Shown here: piece by piece, positions 24,282 to 36,319 of the stretch
How positions within the stretch are numbered: position 1 is the stretch's first letter
How the letters are laid out: each line of letters begins with the position of its first letter
Assembly (NCBI GenBank): GCA_013420905.1
Contig: JAAXNY010000005.1
Span: 2,914,001-2,978,000 of the forward strand
Reading direction: 5' to 3'
From: Collybia mongolica
Lineage: Eukaryota; Basidiomycota; Agaricomycetes; Agaricales; Clitocybaceae
DNA: 64,000 bases
Notes under the pieces: model-generated
Databases searched by the model: none
The model's input: the letters and a program-made list of their open reading frames with translations, nothing else
Told to the model about the DNA's origin: nothing
Program-made: the position numbers and the translations under genes

Positions 24282-24449
24282 GGGTGAGAATAAGCTCAGG
24301 GCGACAGACGCTGGCGAGTTGCTTGTGACGCCTTGATCGTAAACGTTCAGCTGTGGGTGATCAGTGCGGTGCAGATTGTTTGGTCCTAGCCCGTGTTCCA
24401 AATAGGCTTCTTGGATCTCGACCACGAATCAAACCACGTCGACTTGGTT

Positions 24450-26196
24450 ATGGAAGGCCCAAACTCGCCCAACAAAAACAGAGAGCCCGAAATCGATGAA
24501 CTTGATGAAGAATATGATTCTGAGGAAGGAGAGTATGACCCGAACGTCTTCAAGATACGCGGTCAACTCAAGCAAGCGGCGGCGAAAATATACTCCACTC
24601 GCGAATTACATGGTACCCCAACTTTCATATCTTATTTCCGCTGAGTAGCAATATGGCCTTCCAGCACTCATACACGAGGGGGTTATCGATTTGAATCCTC
24701 CCTATCAGCGAGGTACGACGATATAACCACATTAACAACAAAGAACTGAACGCGTCTGAAGATGTCGTGTGGCCTGAAAGCAAGCAAATTGGCCTTATTG
24801 ATTCCATTTTTCGTAATTACTACGTTCCACCAATCATATTTGCAATTCGATTCGACGAGGATGGGGAAGAAATCAGGATATGTGTAGATGGGAAACAGGT
24901 GCGTCCATCCCTTTTTTTTTTGCACAACTTTTCCGGGGTTGAACGAAATAATAGCGACTAACGTCCATTCAAAAGTTCTTTGATGGTCAGGTGAGTCCTG
25001 CTCTCCTTTTTTCCGTGTCCTCTGTATTAAGGATTCAGATACCACGTGCGTGTAATACTGTCCCATGAATGTGGCGATAAATAATTTCCCGGTGATCAGA
25101 CAGGGATGCTATGACCAAAAAACTTTGGTGGTATACCACGTCAGAATCAGCCAAGGGGGTTCGTTCGGAAGTTCCTGAGAATTTCAAAATGGATTTTGCC
25201 ACGAAGCAGGTAACATGCGGTGCGTGGTTGGTATGGTTAGTACTAATAGATACATCTCCTCTAAAAACTGTCCATAGTGGAATATCATGGTTTGACACCA
25301 GGGGCTGAAAGAGACATATTCCAGAGAGTACAGCTAGGGATGGCCTTAACGGCTGCGGGTAAGCCCCATGATCAACTACGGTCGAAACGGTACATTGAGC
25401 ACCGACAATTTCTTAGAAAAAATGCAGGCAATCTCGTCACCATGGGCAACGTAAGTAACACAGCTGTTTCCGTTTGCGTGATACAGACTGAAATGTTCAA
25501 GATGGATATCACATCTCGAATCTAAACATGTTCAAGTCGAGGGTGGTCTTTCTGAAGTCCTAGAATGGGATACGAAACGTGGTCGTGACTTCCAGAATAT
25601 TGCATATCTCGTTTATTGTTGCGACGGCCTTCCTGACGCAGAAAATATTCCGACTGCCGCGAAAATGGAGAAATGGCTCTCACGGGTGGATTCACCATCT
25701 CAAGCTTTCAAGAATGAAATAGAGGAAGTTCTTCGGGAATTTTGGAACATTGCCGCCAATCCTGAGCTCAACTCGGGGTTGAAAAAGATTGGAAAGCGGT
25801 TAGCTCCGGTAGAATTCATTTTTATCGGTAAGTAAGCTCGCCTCTGGGTGGCATTGGTCTCATAGTCTGCGGCTGTTAGGAGCCCTCTTGTATGTGCTTC
25901 GGAAGAGGACCATTGAGGAAAAATCGAGGGCGATATACAACCTTCGTACGAACATCCGAGCGGAATACAAGGACATTCGCAATAACAGCACCGTCGGCAA
26001 GTCATTATGGGGTCATATCAATGATCTTGAGGCGAGACCCACGCATGCGCTTTTCCGAGAACAGAACGAGATTGTAAGAGGGAAAAAGAAACGGAAGGCG
26101 GATGCGGATGAAGAAGAGGATGAATATAGACCAGAGCCCATGCGAAATCTTGGGAAAATGCCGAAGACAAGGTCAAAGCAACCCCGGACGGGCTAG
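24450..26196 (+). CDS. DUF262 (GmrSD N-terminal-like / ParB-fold) domain protein
   Basis: My model has nine exons: 24450-24612, 24665-24712, 24762-24898, 24955-24990, 25039-25045, 25100-25219, 25278-25454, 25537-25827 and 25880-26196, about 431 residues. After an acidic N terminus come the DUF262 landmarks LNPPYQRDVVW, IGLIDSIFRNYYVPPIIF and DGKQRLTSIQKFFDGQIP. In bacteria this domain is the nuclease/NTPase half of GmrSD-type modification-dependent restriction enzymes and related proteins; the role of fungal copies is not established. The C-terminal part is lysine rich and acidic, suggesting nuclear location. Exon 5 is only 7 nt. The exon 7 donor is uncertain: a GTAAGT four bases upstream would need a GAG acceptor instead. 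Confidence 0.83.
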
Positions 26197-26335
26197 GCTA
26201 TTATCTGTTGCTAACGCCTTTTCAAATTGTGCAAACTTATGGGGAGACATTGTACATATTCTACCTAATTTATCATGTAAAAAATCTGTACATTACGATG
26301 ATGTTATTATTGTATCAACTAAACACACACGTCGG

Positions 26336-27718
26336 TCAGCCGTTATATTGCGCCCGGGCTGTATACCACACTCCTTGTGCATCTGTTGTCCCCCGAGCAA
26401 ACTTCAACAGCAGCTTGTCGCGTTCTTTGGAGTTGATGGCTATATCAGCCAGGAATGGCGAGATGTCTTCACCCTTCCACCTGGAGCGGGTGAGAAACAG
26501 ATCTGCAAAGCGGGGAGCTGGATCAACTGGAAGGGAGGAAGCGGGGAAGTAAGTCAGCTTATTCGCATCGTTTTGCGACGCAAGATAGTTTCCCTGATAT
26601 ATACGTGATGGGCAACATGATAATTGAGGTTACTTTCCTAAACAAACTCACAGAGAGTAGGGATAAAGAAACGAAGCCCTCAAATGTGTCACCAACCAGA
26701 GTCTTCCACTTGGCTAAAAGGATGTCCCTTTCAATGGGCTCGTTCTGAGTAAACATGGGCAAGTTGTTGGCGGGCGATACGATTCATGACAACATCATAC
26801 CTTGTGTTGCCTCAAAATGCCCAAGCCCACTTCTTTCATCACCGATTCAACGTTCACCTTCCATTTCCCTTCCTTGATGTCACCAAACCAAGACATGATT
26901 TGCGTGGAAACCATTCTCGGGATTTGATGCTCGTCTGCAAGGGCAGACAAAAGTCTCTCGACATGTGCAGCATCCAAGGATAAAGTGAGGGAGACCAGTA
27001 AGTCCAAGAACAACCGTAGAAGTTGGGCAAGGTAAGAGGGAGCGATAGGCCTCAGTTCACCTGTTTTATATTTAATAGGCTCCAAGTCAGAAACAACGAC
27101 CTTGTACCATGAATGTTGAGTATGTGTCTTTCTTTTAAGCCATGGGCAAGTTCGGCGTCGCTAGCTTGTATCTGTGTTTTAGCGTCCTCGTATGTAAACT
27201 TATTCTACAGAGTATATTATTTGCTATGTTAAAAAATCTACTCCAAACTCACCTCATCTGCCTCATTTTCCTCTTCATCTTCCTGACCTTCGTCGTAGTA
27301 TCTCCCCCTCAGAAGTGTGCCAAGTTTATAGAGCTTTGGCACAATTGGCGCTAACTCTATGATTTCGTTGACCTGGTCCCGAATAACAACACCATCGTCC
27401 GAAAAGTCAGTAGATAACGCATCGGGCGGAGACGTGACAATGAGAACAGAATTCGACAGAATGACGGATCTCATGGTGTATGTTTTATCACCAGTACACA
27501 GTACAGCATCTTCTCCAGCTTGACCTTTGACTGAGAAGCTGCGTAAAGGATTATTTATCGGAAGCTCAACGATTTGAGTGGTTAACGCACCTGAGAGGGG
27601 TTATATTGTCAATTGAATCTTCGATGAGTTTACAAAGGTCTGTAGGGAGTTCCATAAGTTTGTATGAGCCGCCATCGGTGGATAATGAAGGAGAGAAACT
27701 AAGGTCGTGTTCAGTCAT
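26336..27718 (-). CDS. DCC1: Sister chromatid cohesion protein Dcc1
   Basis: Six exons (27718-27591, 27538-27253, 27204-27108, 27060-26801, 26744-26652, 26593-26336) join in frame to 373 residues. Family features are YKLMELPTDLCKLIED, EDAVLCTGDKTYTMRSVILS, the acidic REYE-like stretch after LGTLLRGRYYDEG, ELRPIAPSYLAQLLRLFLD and the C-terminal winged-helix part ending in GVWYTARAQYNG. Dcc1 joins Ctf8 and Ctf18 in the alternative clamp loader that loads PCNA and supports sister chromatid cohesion and the replication checkpoint. The start at 27718 was chosen because the next upstream ATG (27778) lies inside a tandem repeat and adds Cys/His-rich residues unlike Dcc1. Confidence 0.88.
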
Positions 27719-27750
27719 GAGAGAGCAGAAGGCACAATGATTGTGATCGT

Positions 27751-27804
27751 GACAACTCGCGTTGGTCACGTCGGACAACTCGCGTTGGTCACGTCGGACA
27801 ACTC
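27751..27804. repeat. 23-bp tandem repeat, 2.3 copies, in a divergent promoter
   Basis: Two perfect copies of a 23-bp unit (27751-27773 and 27774-27796, starting GACAACTCGCGTTGGTCACG) are followed by the first eight bases of a third. They lie in the 227-bp region between DCC1 (start 27718, minus) and the M28 peptidase gene (start 27946, plus). On the minus strand each unit contains ACGCGA, close to the MCB/SCB-type cores bound by G1/S factors in fungi. The regulatory reading is inference. Confidence 0.7.
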
Positions 27805-27945
27805 ATGTGACATGCCGTATGCAAAGGACTAAATTACCTTAAATGGAAAGAACTCCAAGGGCAGCACGCGTTTTGCGAAGAATTCTGTCATCTTTAGTCT
27901 CACGCAACCATCTTATAAACTAAGTACACATGTCAAGCCCCCAGC

Positions 27946-30900
27946 ATGGATTCTGAAAAGACTCAGCTATCTCAAAAGCTTCAGCAGATCCCGCTACCTG
28001 CCACAAACCCGAGTCAGCGAAATGGGAAGGCGCGACTCGTGCGAGCCCTCTGGCACATCGCTGGCTTAACCGTTCTCTTGCTTGTTCTCAATACCGTTTT
28101 GCATCGTGAGGGTCAACACGCTCTGCATCTATCACACCCCAAACACAAACATAAACATCTACATTCCAAGGAGCGCGAACATATATTCTTGTATGTCCGA
28201 GCATCTAATATATCCTGTCTCGTTCTAACCTTCAGAAGGTCTATCCCCAGTGCTGAGAGTGCCCTAGCAGCATCACGAACTTATGCTACTCATCCTCACC
28301 TAGCAGGCTCACCCGAGGACTTATCAGATGCTAAAGTCATGCTTAAGCTCTTCCAAACTGAATTCGGAATTTCTCCACCTTCCGATGAACCTATTTATCC
28401 TGCTGGTTCTCCAGAATCACGAGCAGCAACCCTTCATCTCACAACAAGAAAGAGTAATAAACCATCGGCTTGGATTGACACCTATTATCCTGTTTTGAAT
28501 ACGCCCCTCGATCACAGTCTCGAAATACTAGGGGAGAAGGGCGGCATTGTGTGGAATGCCGACTTGGAAGAGGATGGCGATCCATTGGACGAAGATGCAC
28601 ACAGATACAAAGATTCAGTTTCTACTTGGCACGGCCTTAGCAAAGATGGCACTGCGGAGGGTCAACTTGTTTATGCTAATTATGGAACGAAAGAAGTAAG
28701 GACCTAGTTGTTTGATTGTGTCCGTGCACAAGCTCTGATATCGAAAACCCAGGATTATGACAATCTTATTTCTGCTGGTGCCAATCTAACAGGAAAGATA
28801 GTTATAACTCGTTATGGTGCTGTCTTCAGAGGCCTGAAGGTCGGTCACTCTTTTCTGTGTAGAAGATGTTTTTTTTTTTTGTTAAACAAGGATATCAGAT
28901 TCGAGGTGCCCAAGAGCTCGGGGCTTCAGGCGTTCTCATTTATTCAGATCCCCGAGATGATGGCTTCGTCACGGTAGAAAACGGATACGCACCTTACCCT
29001 GCAGGGCCCGCTCGTAACCCCACTTCAGTCCAACGTGGCAGTGTCCAATTTCTTTCCATATACCCAGGGGACCCAACTACCCCGGGACTCCCTGCATATG
29101 AGAATGCTGATAGGAAGGAAGCCACCAACATTCCTGGTATTCCCAGCTTACCGATTTCGTGGAAAAATGCAGAAAGACTGCTTGAAGAAATAGGGGAAAT
29201 TTATTCCGTTGGGGAAGATGGAAAGAAAGTACTCAGTGGAAAATTCAGTGAATCGACCGTTAAGCTTGTCAACCATGGTAAACGTCATTTCGAACCTCAA
29301 ATTTGGCCTATCTGACCATCTTACAGTCCACACGAAAGTGACCCCAATATGGAATACAATGGCTTCAATCCCTGGTCACATTCGAGACGAAATCGTCGTC
29401 GTTGGATGCCACCGTGACGGTAAGTGATATGTTGCTCCTAGTTTACATTTCTCAGCGCCAGCGACAGCATGGGTTTTGGGAGCAGCTGATCCAACTAGTG
29501 GAACTGTATCCCTTCATGAGATCATTCGAGGATTTGGGGCTTTACACAAGAAAGGTTGGAAACCTCTCCGAACAAGTGTGTGCGCCCATTCCCACACGCA
29601 TACAGGAGCTAACGTATATTTCTCAGTTGTATTCGCCAGCTGGGATGCAGAAGAGGTAAGTCTCACCGGTAAATTTGACGTTCACTGATGCGTCTCAACA
29701 GTACGGCTTGGTTGGTAGTACTGAATGGGGCGAAGACTTCGCTGCGTGGATTTCCAACCACGTTGTTGCATACCTAAATGTCGATGTATCTGTATCTGGC
29801 TCACGTTGGTCAGTGGGAGGATCCCCGTCACTGGCGCATCTCATCAAACAGGCCGCTTTGGAAATCCCACATCCCACTGTTAAAGGGAAAACGCTATGGG
29901 ATGCCCGAACTGACGAGGGGCCGTTCAGTGATACCAAATTCTCTAACATGAGCGTTGATGTGGAAGTTATGGAGACCTATGATGCACTAAAGCATGAGAT
30001 TCGATCGTCGGAGACAGGCGTTCATCCTCTTGGAAGTGGGAGCGATTACACAGTGTTCTTACAAAGAATAGGGGTGTGTATCTAAGTTTTCGTCGATTCA
30101 GCTATTGACGGATATGACCCACTAGGTCGCAAGTCTTGATCAAGGATTCGGTTACACTCCAACAGACGCCGTATATCATTATCATTCGATCTACGATAGT
30201 GAACGATTCCAGGAACTCTACGCAGACCCTGGATTCCACCGTCATGTATGTATTAAGTTGCTAACGTTTCTCCACTAACCTGATTTTTTTTTCTAGGTTG
30301 CTGTCGCCAAGCATCTCGGTTTGCTAGCACTTCGGCTCGTCGACTCAATCGTCATACCTCTGAACACGACCCAGTATGCAATGGAACTCGATGATTACCT
30401 CGAAAAGTAAGGTCCTATGCTAATCCTCTGCTCTAAATTCTCACTATGGTCATAAGAGTCGAAAATCTGCTGCCTGACCTCCCTGTATCGTCCGAGATCC
30501 CCGACTTCACCAAACTCAGGCAATCGATCAGAGACCTTCAATCAGCCAGCACCGCCCTTGACAAGGAAAGAATGGAAGCCGAGAAAGAGTTTAAGGATCT
30601 TCTGCGCAAACTCTCACGGCATCGTCGAGGCGGCAAATGTCAAAGGCCTAATCGCTTTATGCGGCGCGTTAGGGACTGGGTCAAGAGAGTATTTGGTGTA
30701 TCACCCCACCAGTATCAACCTATACATCACATGACCGAGTACGACCCAGATGCTTGGAAAAAAGTCTTCGATCTGGACAGCCTACATTTATCCGAAATAG
30801 AGTGGCACCCTCACCACTTCCCTATACGGAAATTTATCAATGCCGCCAAGCGCATTCGCAAAACAAATAAGAAGGTTATCGACTTTGAGCGTGGATTCAT

Positions 30901-31156
30901 CTCCAAGGAAGGAATTAAGGATAGAGAGTGGTATAAACATCTCGGTGTCGCACCTGGGAAGTGGCTTGGTGTGTATCAACTATTACAGGTTATCTTGTGA
31001 AATCTTGCTAAAACATACGTTTCAGGTTATGGTGCAACTACTTTTCCGGCCTTGACAGAGGCACTGACCATCGAGCACAACACAACCCTTGCCAATCATG
31101 AAGCTTCACGCTTATCCGAATTACTAGATAAGTTGACCGCACGTCTTCGTCAGTAA
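27946..31156 (+). CDS. Glutamate carboxypeptidase II-like M28 protein (PA, M28, TfR dimerisation domains)
   Basis: Twelve exons (27946-28190, 28236-28695, 28753-28839, 28899-29277, 29327-29419, 29468-29575, 29627-29655, 29702-30073, 30126-30245, 30297-30406, 30457-30968, 31026-31156) join to 881 residues. A short cytosolic tail and one membrane anchor (near residues 34-48, [15 protein letters not shown]) make it a type II membrane protein. A PA domain follows ([20 protein letters not shown]), then the zinc peptidase core and the transferrin-receptor-like dimerisation domain. Metal ligands are present: [13 protein letters not shown] (His, Asp), DAEEYGLVGS (Glu-Glu), NVDVSVSG (Asp) and YHYHSIYD (His). 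An active vacuolar or cell-surface carboxypeptidase (yeast Tre1/Tre2, Vps70 relatives) is likely. Confidence 0.93.
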
Positions 31157-31438
31157 CTTAAATGGCACGAAAGGCCTTGTATATGTACTTTGTGACAATA
31201 TGAAGGATGTCAATCAGATCCCCAAGTCTCAATGTGCACGAAAACCGAAGAATGCTGCAAAAGGAAGCCATTGTTCAAACTCTCAGACATGGTGAACCGA
31301 TTTAAAAGCCCCTGGGGCCGGATAGATGCTGCAACAAACTACGAATTACTACCAACACCGTCGGGACCCGCCTCAAAATGGGCCTGCACCCTCGAATGAA
31401 GTGAGAAATGCCGTAAATTTGATGACGCAGCGAAGGCG

Positions 31439-32916
31439 CTAGGTAGCTCGAAGCATCGGCCAAACGGTTAAGGAATGATTACAACGATAGAGATCCAGAC
31501 CTACCTCAGATAGCAAGCCCTGATCCCCTGTCATCTCCGAGCTTACTGCTCTGTCCCATCGATAATCTCCTAATGATGTCCGACCTAGATCATGAGAATC
31601 CATCCGCTCTCGAAGTTTCGCTCGGGAATTCAAAGCGCGTAACATGCCAACAACATACAACTTCCCTGTCAATAAAACAAAAAAAAGTATGAGGTGGTCC
31701 TTGAGGTGCTGTAAGATAACGGGTATGAGGTTCCGAAGCTGATGAAGTACGGAAGCACACACGGACGGGGCTCGCATGATATAAGCCCACCGCCACCAAC
31801 ATACAGATTGCTGGTAAAGCTGCTGACTCTAAAGTAATGATGATGATGTGCACAAGGATTTGGTCAAGGTCACACAACCCCGTCTTAGAACGCCACAGAG
31901 CGATAACCACTATTAATGACATGAGAAGTTGAGACGGTAGGAGGTTATACACTACATACAAATGGACGTGACGATGACATCAAGCACTGTCGGATCAGTT
32001 GTGAGCTTGGGATATCTTCATCAGCACTCCCGTAGACTCACCTAAGGATCCAAATATCCAGAATGAGAAGGCGACGACGGTCTGAACGAAACGAAGATAA
32101 ATAATTGGACTCATAGCTGAGATTACAACCTCACTGATACTAGAATATGTTTGCTAGACTTTAAGGACTAGAAAAATAAGCTGAGTTTAGTGTTACGTCA
32201 ATCAAAAATGGACAGATTATCAAACTAACCTCATTTGTCACCCCAAACTCGAAAGTGCGGAAAGCGACACTCATCGCGATTGCCTATCTGGTCAACGATG
32301 CCGTGTTTGACTCAAGTATGGCACTTACAAGATACAAGTTGGCAATCGCTATTGTGCAGGACAGCGTGCTTAGAGGATACAAAACCCAGGGGCTTTTGTT
32401 CGTCATCTTCGATAAGTTGAATGTGAGCGTTCTTGAGCCAAGTGTGACGTAATGGACTCACTTTCCAGCAACGCCTAATAAAAAAGCCTTCACACAAAGA
32501 CGAAAGTATACCGTTCAAGAAAAGGTCACCCCATTGTATAGCACTTGTGGACTTCGGACAACCTCTCTTCAGATACAAGTAGACTAACTGGGAGATGCAC
32601 CGACCCATAATTTCTGGTGAATGGTTGTCCTCCATGATTTATAGTCTTCCAACGCAGTTTGAAGGCTGGTGTCCGGGATCGAAGATTCAACGTTCAGTAG
32701 TGAGTCCCTATATGGCAGTCGCTGGGCAACTCACATCGAGATAATTATCACCGCAAAAACAAAGACACGTTTCCACCGTGAGTCGTCCTGGTAGTCAGCC
32801 CAATATTCTATAGCCTGGGCCATGACCACGCCCAACAAGAAAGACTGCAAAAATGCACCTAGGAGGATTGCACCTGGAATCTCTACCACAGGCTCTCCGG
32901 ACAATGTGCTGTCCAT
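31439..32916 (-). CDS. DUF6534-type multi-pass membrane protein
   Basis: Nine exons (32916-32735, 32665-32605, 32566-32462, 32406-32329, 32283-32230, 32129-32042, 31986-31960, 31909-31767, 31708-31439) join in frame to 335 residues with about seven hydrophobic segments. The layout matches a large family specific to mushroom-forming fungi: IPGAILLGAFLQSFLLGVVMAQ at the start, LQTALEDYKSW, the CEGFFIRRCWK segment, LVHIIIITLESAALPAICML, and the C-terminal KLYVVGMLRALNSRAKLRER. Function in the family is unknown; members are predicted plasma-membrane proteins. One intron (32567-32604) is 38 bp. The last exon could also splice at 31513 to a different tail. Confidence 0.78.
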
Positions 32917-33179
32917 AGTGAGAGAGTTGATGTGAATGTGCGTTTGATGAATCTCCTTTGTTAGGAAGTATTCAAGTGGGGGCTGACGAAATTCATACAA
33001 CCCCCTGAAGCTCAACTACCGGCCGCGTCGGCATGAAGCAAGGAGAAATCTGAACAGGAAATCAAGATCAAAATTAAACGTCGTTTGCCCGTAGGCTCAC
33101 TATAGACATATTAGAATAAGATTATAGTCAATGAGGCGATATGTATGCCCGTCATGCAGTGACAAAGGAGCGTGAGGAT
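32917..33179. other. Tandem intergenic region
   Basis: About 260 bases between the start of the DUF6534 gene and the 3' end of the next minus-strand gene. It should contain the DUF6534 promoter. I see no specific element. Confidence 0.4.
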
Positions 33180-34998
33180 TTATACATTACGACGCAAGGT
33201 TTCCCAAGCATCATGATGTTCCGTCAAACAGTGCTGGATCAACTCTTCCTTTGTAGCTCCAATAAAAACTTGGGGTGGATCAGTTGTATATTTCATGTCA
33301 TACCGTGCTCTAGGAGACTTCGGAGTCAGAAAAAGGAAAGGCAAGAAGCGGAACGGGCAATACTCACTTGCACAATATACATGTTTGCAAAGTGTCGTCA
33401 TCTTCATCATCATCTATGAGAGCCGAAAGACAATCATCTTCCAAACGCAGACCATCAGGACCTATTTCAACAACCCCGTCATCACTCTCTTGATCAATGT
33501 CCATGCCATCTGATCTAGCCGTATCATTCGCATCTGGGGCGAGATCTTGGCCAGCGACCTGTCTAGTATTGATATCAGGATCAGCCAGCCTTTGCTTCTT
33601 GTGCTGTTGATTCGCGGTTCCTTTTACGTCAGATATATCAATACTTCCTCGCTTTGAGTTTTCTGGCCGAGGTGATGACATAGCGGTGGATTTGGGAGAT
33701 TCTGATTGAACATCAGTGCGAAGAGTGTTTATAACGGCTACCAGCGAAGACGGTGAAGCCTCGGAGGCTTTAGGAAGTGAGTCAACCGGCGTTTCAGCTG
33801 GGGTTGGCATTCTTGAAAGAACTGGATGTACTCTATCGGAAGTGTTTTGTGGTCTCATCTGGCATTGTGACGACTGTTGCAATGTAGTCGCAGAAGAAGT
33901 TGGGACACTCCCATTTGATTGAATGGTTGTCGAACTTATCGGCAAGGGCGTAGTGATGGGATTACAAGTCTCTTGGGATGTGGAAACTTGAGAAGGGTGG
34001 ACTGCACTCATCGGGGTTGGTGGGAGGTGTGGGGTTTGATGGTGTGAAGGTGCGACGAAAGGCGAAGTTTTTATAGATAGGGGAGGGTGATGATTGTACG
34101 AAGGCTGATTGGATGGAATGGAGGATGGCGCAGAAATTGGGCGCTGGTAATGGATCAATGGGCGCGCAGGATTGCTGGGAACTGTTGATAAGATAATTAG
34201 CATACGTTAGGTAGGGTCTATGGACAGTCTGACCTAGAATACTAGACGTTGTCTGAGGGTGACCACCTTGCTGGGACATAGGACGTGGGTAGCCCGCTGA
34301 AGATCTCCGAATTTGTGGCATTATCTGGCTTTGAGCTATTTTCACGGGTTCGAAAATCTGTCGAGTAGGAGCTGCTTGGCGGGCATTTGTATTGGCTTCT
34401 GGTTGGACCATGGAAGAAGATGAAGTGTATCGTCCGGGATTTATGACTTCAATGTATTTGCGAAGTTGGTTGATTTCATTAAGAGCCGCCCCATAAGTGG
34501 CCGAAAGTTTGGTATAGTCGGCGTAAAGGCGACCGTATTCTGCGTTGTGTGGTTGGTTGGCCATGAGAGCTTCATTCTGCCTTAATAAATTCGATCTTTC
34601 ATCCATTAATGCTTGAACTCTATGCTCGAGGGTACGCATCGCGTTCAGACGCTGAGTTTCTGGTCCAGTTATGAGCTTCAGACGTTCAATTTGAGCTTGA
34701 AGGGCGTGTGCTAGGCTTCGATTATCTTGAAAGAGCTTGACATTTTCTTGTTGCCACTGAGCATTCGTCTGCTCCAGCTCACGCAGTTTTTGAGGCATTC
34801 CAGGATAGTAGCCGAGCTCTGTGAGGCATCCGTTCGCTGTTCCGGATAGGATCTCAATGACTCGACCTCGTAGATCGCTATAATCTGAAGGGTGCTGGAC
34901 ACTGCAGAACCTCTGAGCATATATGAAAGCCAGCAGTGATAAAAGAAATCTTACATATTATTCGTCGGGATGTGACTTATTACGGGGGCTGGGTTCAT
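33180..34998 (-). CDS. Coiled-coil protein with C-terminal zinc-binding motif
   Basis: Four exons (34998-34955, 34910-34234, 34181-33368, 33309-33180) join to 554 residues. Residues about 60-140 form a coiled coil (ELEQTNAQWQQENVKLFQDN and following heptads). A long Ser/Pro/Gln-rich disordered region follows, with basic patches (QQHKKQRLADP), then an acidic stretch (DDDEDDD). The protein ends in a possible zinc site of pattern C-x2-C-x26-H-x4-H: CILC, then QHCLTEHH. Such architecture is common in basidiomycete nuclear regulators of unknown target. An acceptor at GCTCAGAG (34911) is needed; using the nearer CAG gives a frame that soon stops. Confidence 0.78.
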
Positions 34999-36319
34999 CG
35001 TGGTCGCGACAGCGTGAACGACCTAAACATATGCATATGTGAAGTTGTGAACGGAGCGATATGCGACGAGCCTCACGACTCAAAGGTGGCAAACTAATAC
35101 TTTCAGGGTCAGCTCAAATTTCTCGGCAAACAAAACCCGATTACCGACCATTGCCAGCCTTGGACGGGAGTTGAGCAACATTTTCTGCCCTAAGTACCTC
35201 GTAAACTATAGCAGTGGCAGGCAAAGGCAGGTATATCAACGCTAATGGTGGCGTGATTGGCGCATCCGAGTTAATTTTTGGAGTTGGCTGGATTTGGGAT
35301 AGTGACACTTGCAATGGCCTACCTCCAGTACATCAGGGCCCAGTAATTCAGAGGGACAGAGCCCGACTGGATTCTCCAAGGCACCTTGGCAAGAATCTGG
35401 AATTGATAGACACTAGTAGAAACCTGGAGATCTCGCGCAGTGCACTTTGTTCTACATGATCAGTAAATTTCTAGGTGCTTTTCGAGATGATGCTGTAACT
35501 AAGCATCCTGATAATTGATTGGATGATGGACCAGTAGCTATCTAACAAAAATCGCCCCGACTGTTACCCTTCTGCAGCTGTGTGATGTCGTGTCGCGGGG
35601 CGCGCAGCCTAATTAACATTCATATTGCTACTATCTTTCCAGTCTGTAACCTGACTATTGTCGGACTCGAACCAGACTTTCTATAGGACCAGGTTAAGAT
35701 CCGACATCCCGGACTTGCACCTTGTGCTACAAGAGTTGGTCGCCCCAAACGTAAGTGTGTATGTACCTTCTTTGCGGCCGTCAATCACCAATCTACCCGA
35801 GGTCTTTAACCATTCACAGAGTTCGGTTATGTCACTAGCGCACTCGCCGCATCTCATAACTCTCCATCTGATTATGTAGAAAGTACCGTTTCCCACATTC
35901 ATGTTTCCAATCATGTTGCATAGTGAAACGTGAAGGGTGTTCTTGGATGAATCCGAAGAAGACATGAGATAATATTGCGATTGCTGGATTGCTTTTAATT
36001 TGGCGGGCTGAATTGGCTTGAAGAAGGTTAATCTCGATGAGTGGCGTATTGAATTGAATAGACTGAATCTATGGGCTGATAAGCTAATTCCTGTTTGATT
36101 GAGCGATGCCTCAAGGCATGAGCGCTAGAGCCCTCGGACATTGAAACCGGAGTGATTTGTAGTGGTACGAAGAAAGAGGCGTGAAAATATGTACTTACCA
36201 GTATTTAACGAGCGCAACGGCTGTGTGCCTCGGGGTCGGGTCAGGAATGCCGGCTGTGTGCTTTCCCACGTGGTTCCCCTCACTTGGACAACACTCGGAG
36301 CGTGTTCTGCATTCCGTTC
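34999..36319. other. Gene-poor stretch of 1.3 kb
   Basis: This stretch separates divergent genes at 34998 (minus) and 36320 (plus). It contains one weak small-gene candidate (35620-35965, minus) listed separately. Other open frames, for example 35214-35459 on the plus strand, have no family resemblance. I found no long inverted repeats or target duplications here. Confidence 0.5.
35620..35965 (-). CDS. Possible small protein, 101 aa, doubtful
   Basis: An open frame from 35965 reads MSSSDSSKNTLHVSLCNMIG and onwards to 35767. A GTACAT donor there and a TTGTAG acceptor (exon 2 from 35726) would give a second exon ending at 35620, total 101 residues. The sequence is Cys- and Gly-containing with no domain I recognise. 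It has a plausible length and intron, but no independent support. The second exon also contains a tRNA-like B box, so a degenerate Pol III element is an alternative reading. Confidence 0.3.

Noticed and set aside
28866..28898. In-frame extension encoding FFFF upstream of the fourth exon of the M28 peptidase
   Set aside because: It is the pyrimidine tract and end of an intron; splicing at 28899 gives the expected FRGLKIRGAQ sequence.
35214..35459. Plus-strand open frame of 81 codons
   Set aside because: No family resemblance, no supporting splice structure, and an atypical composition.
35663..35729. tRNA-like B box (GGACTCGAACC on the plus strand) with an A-box-like sequence about 46 bases away
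   Set aside because: The T stem does not pair and no acceptor stem forms, so it is not a functional tRNA. A decayed SINE or coincidence is possible; no poly-A tail or target duplication was found.
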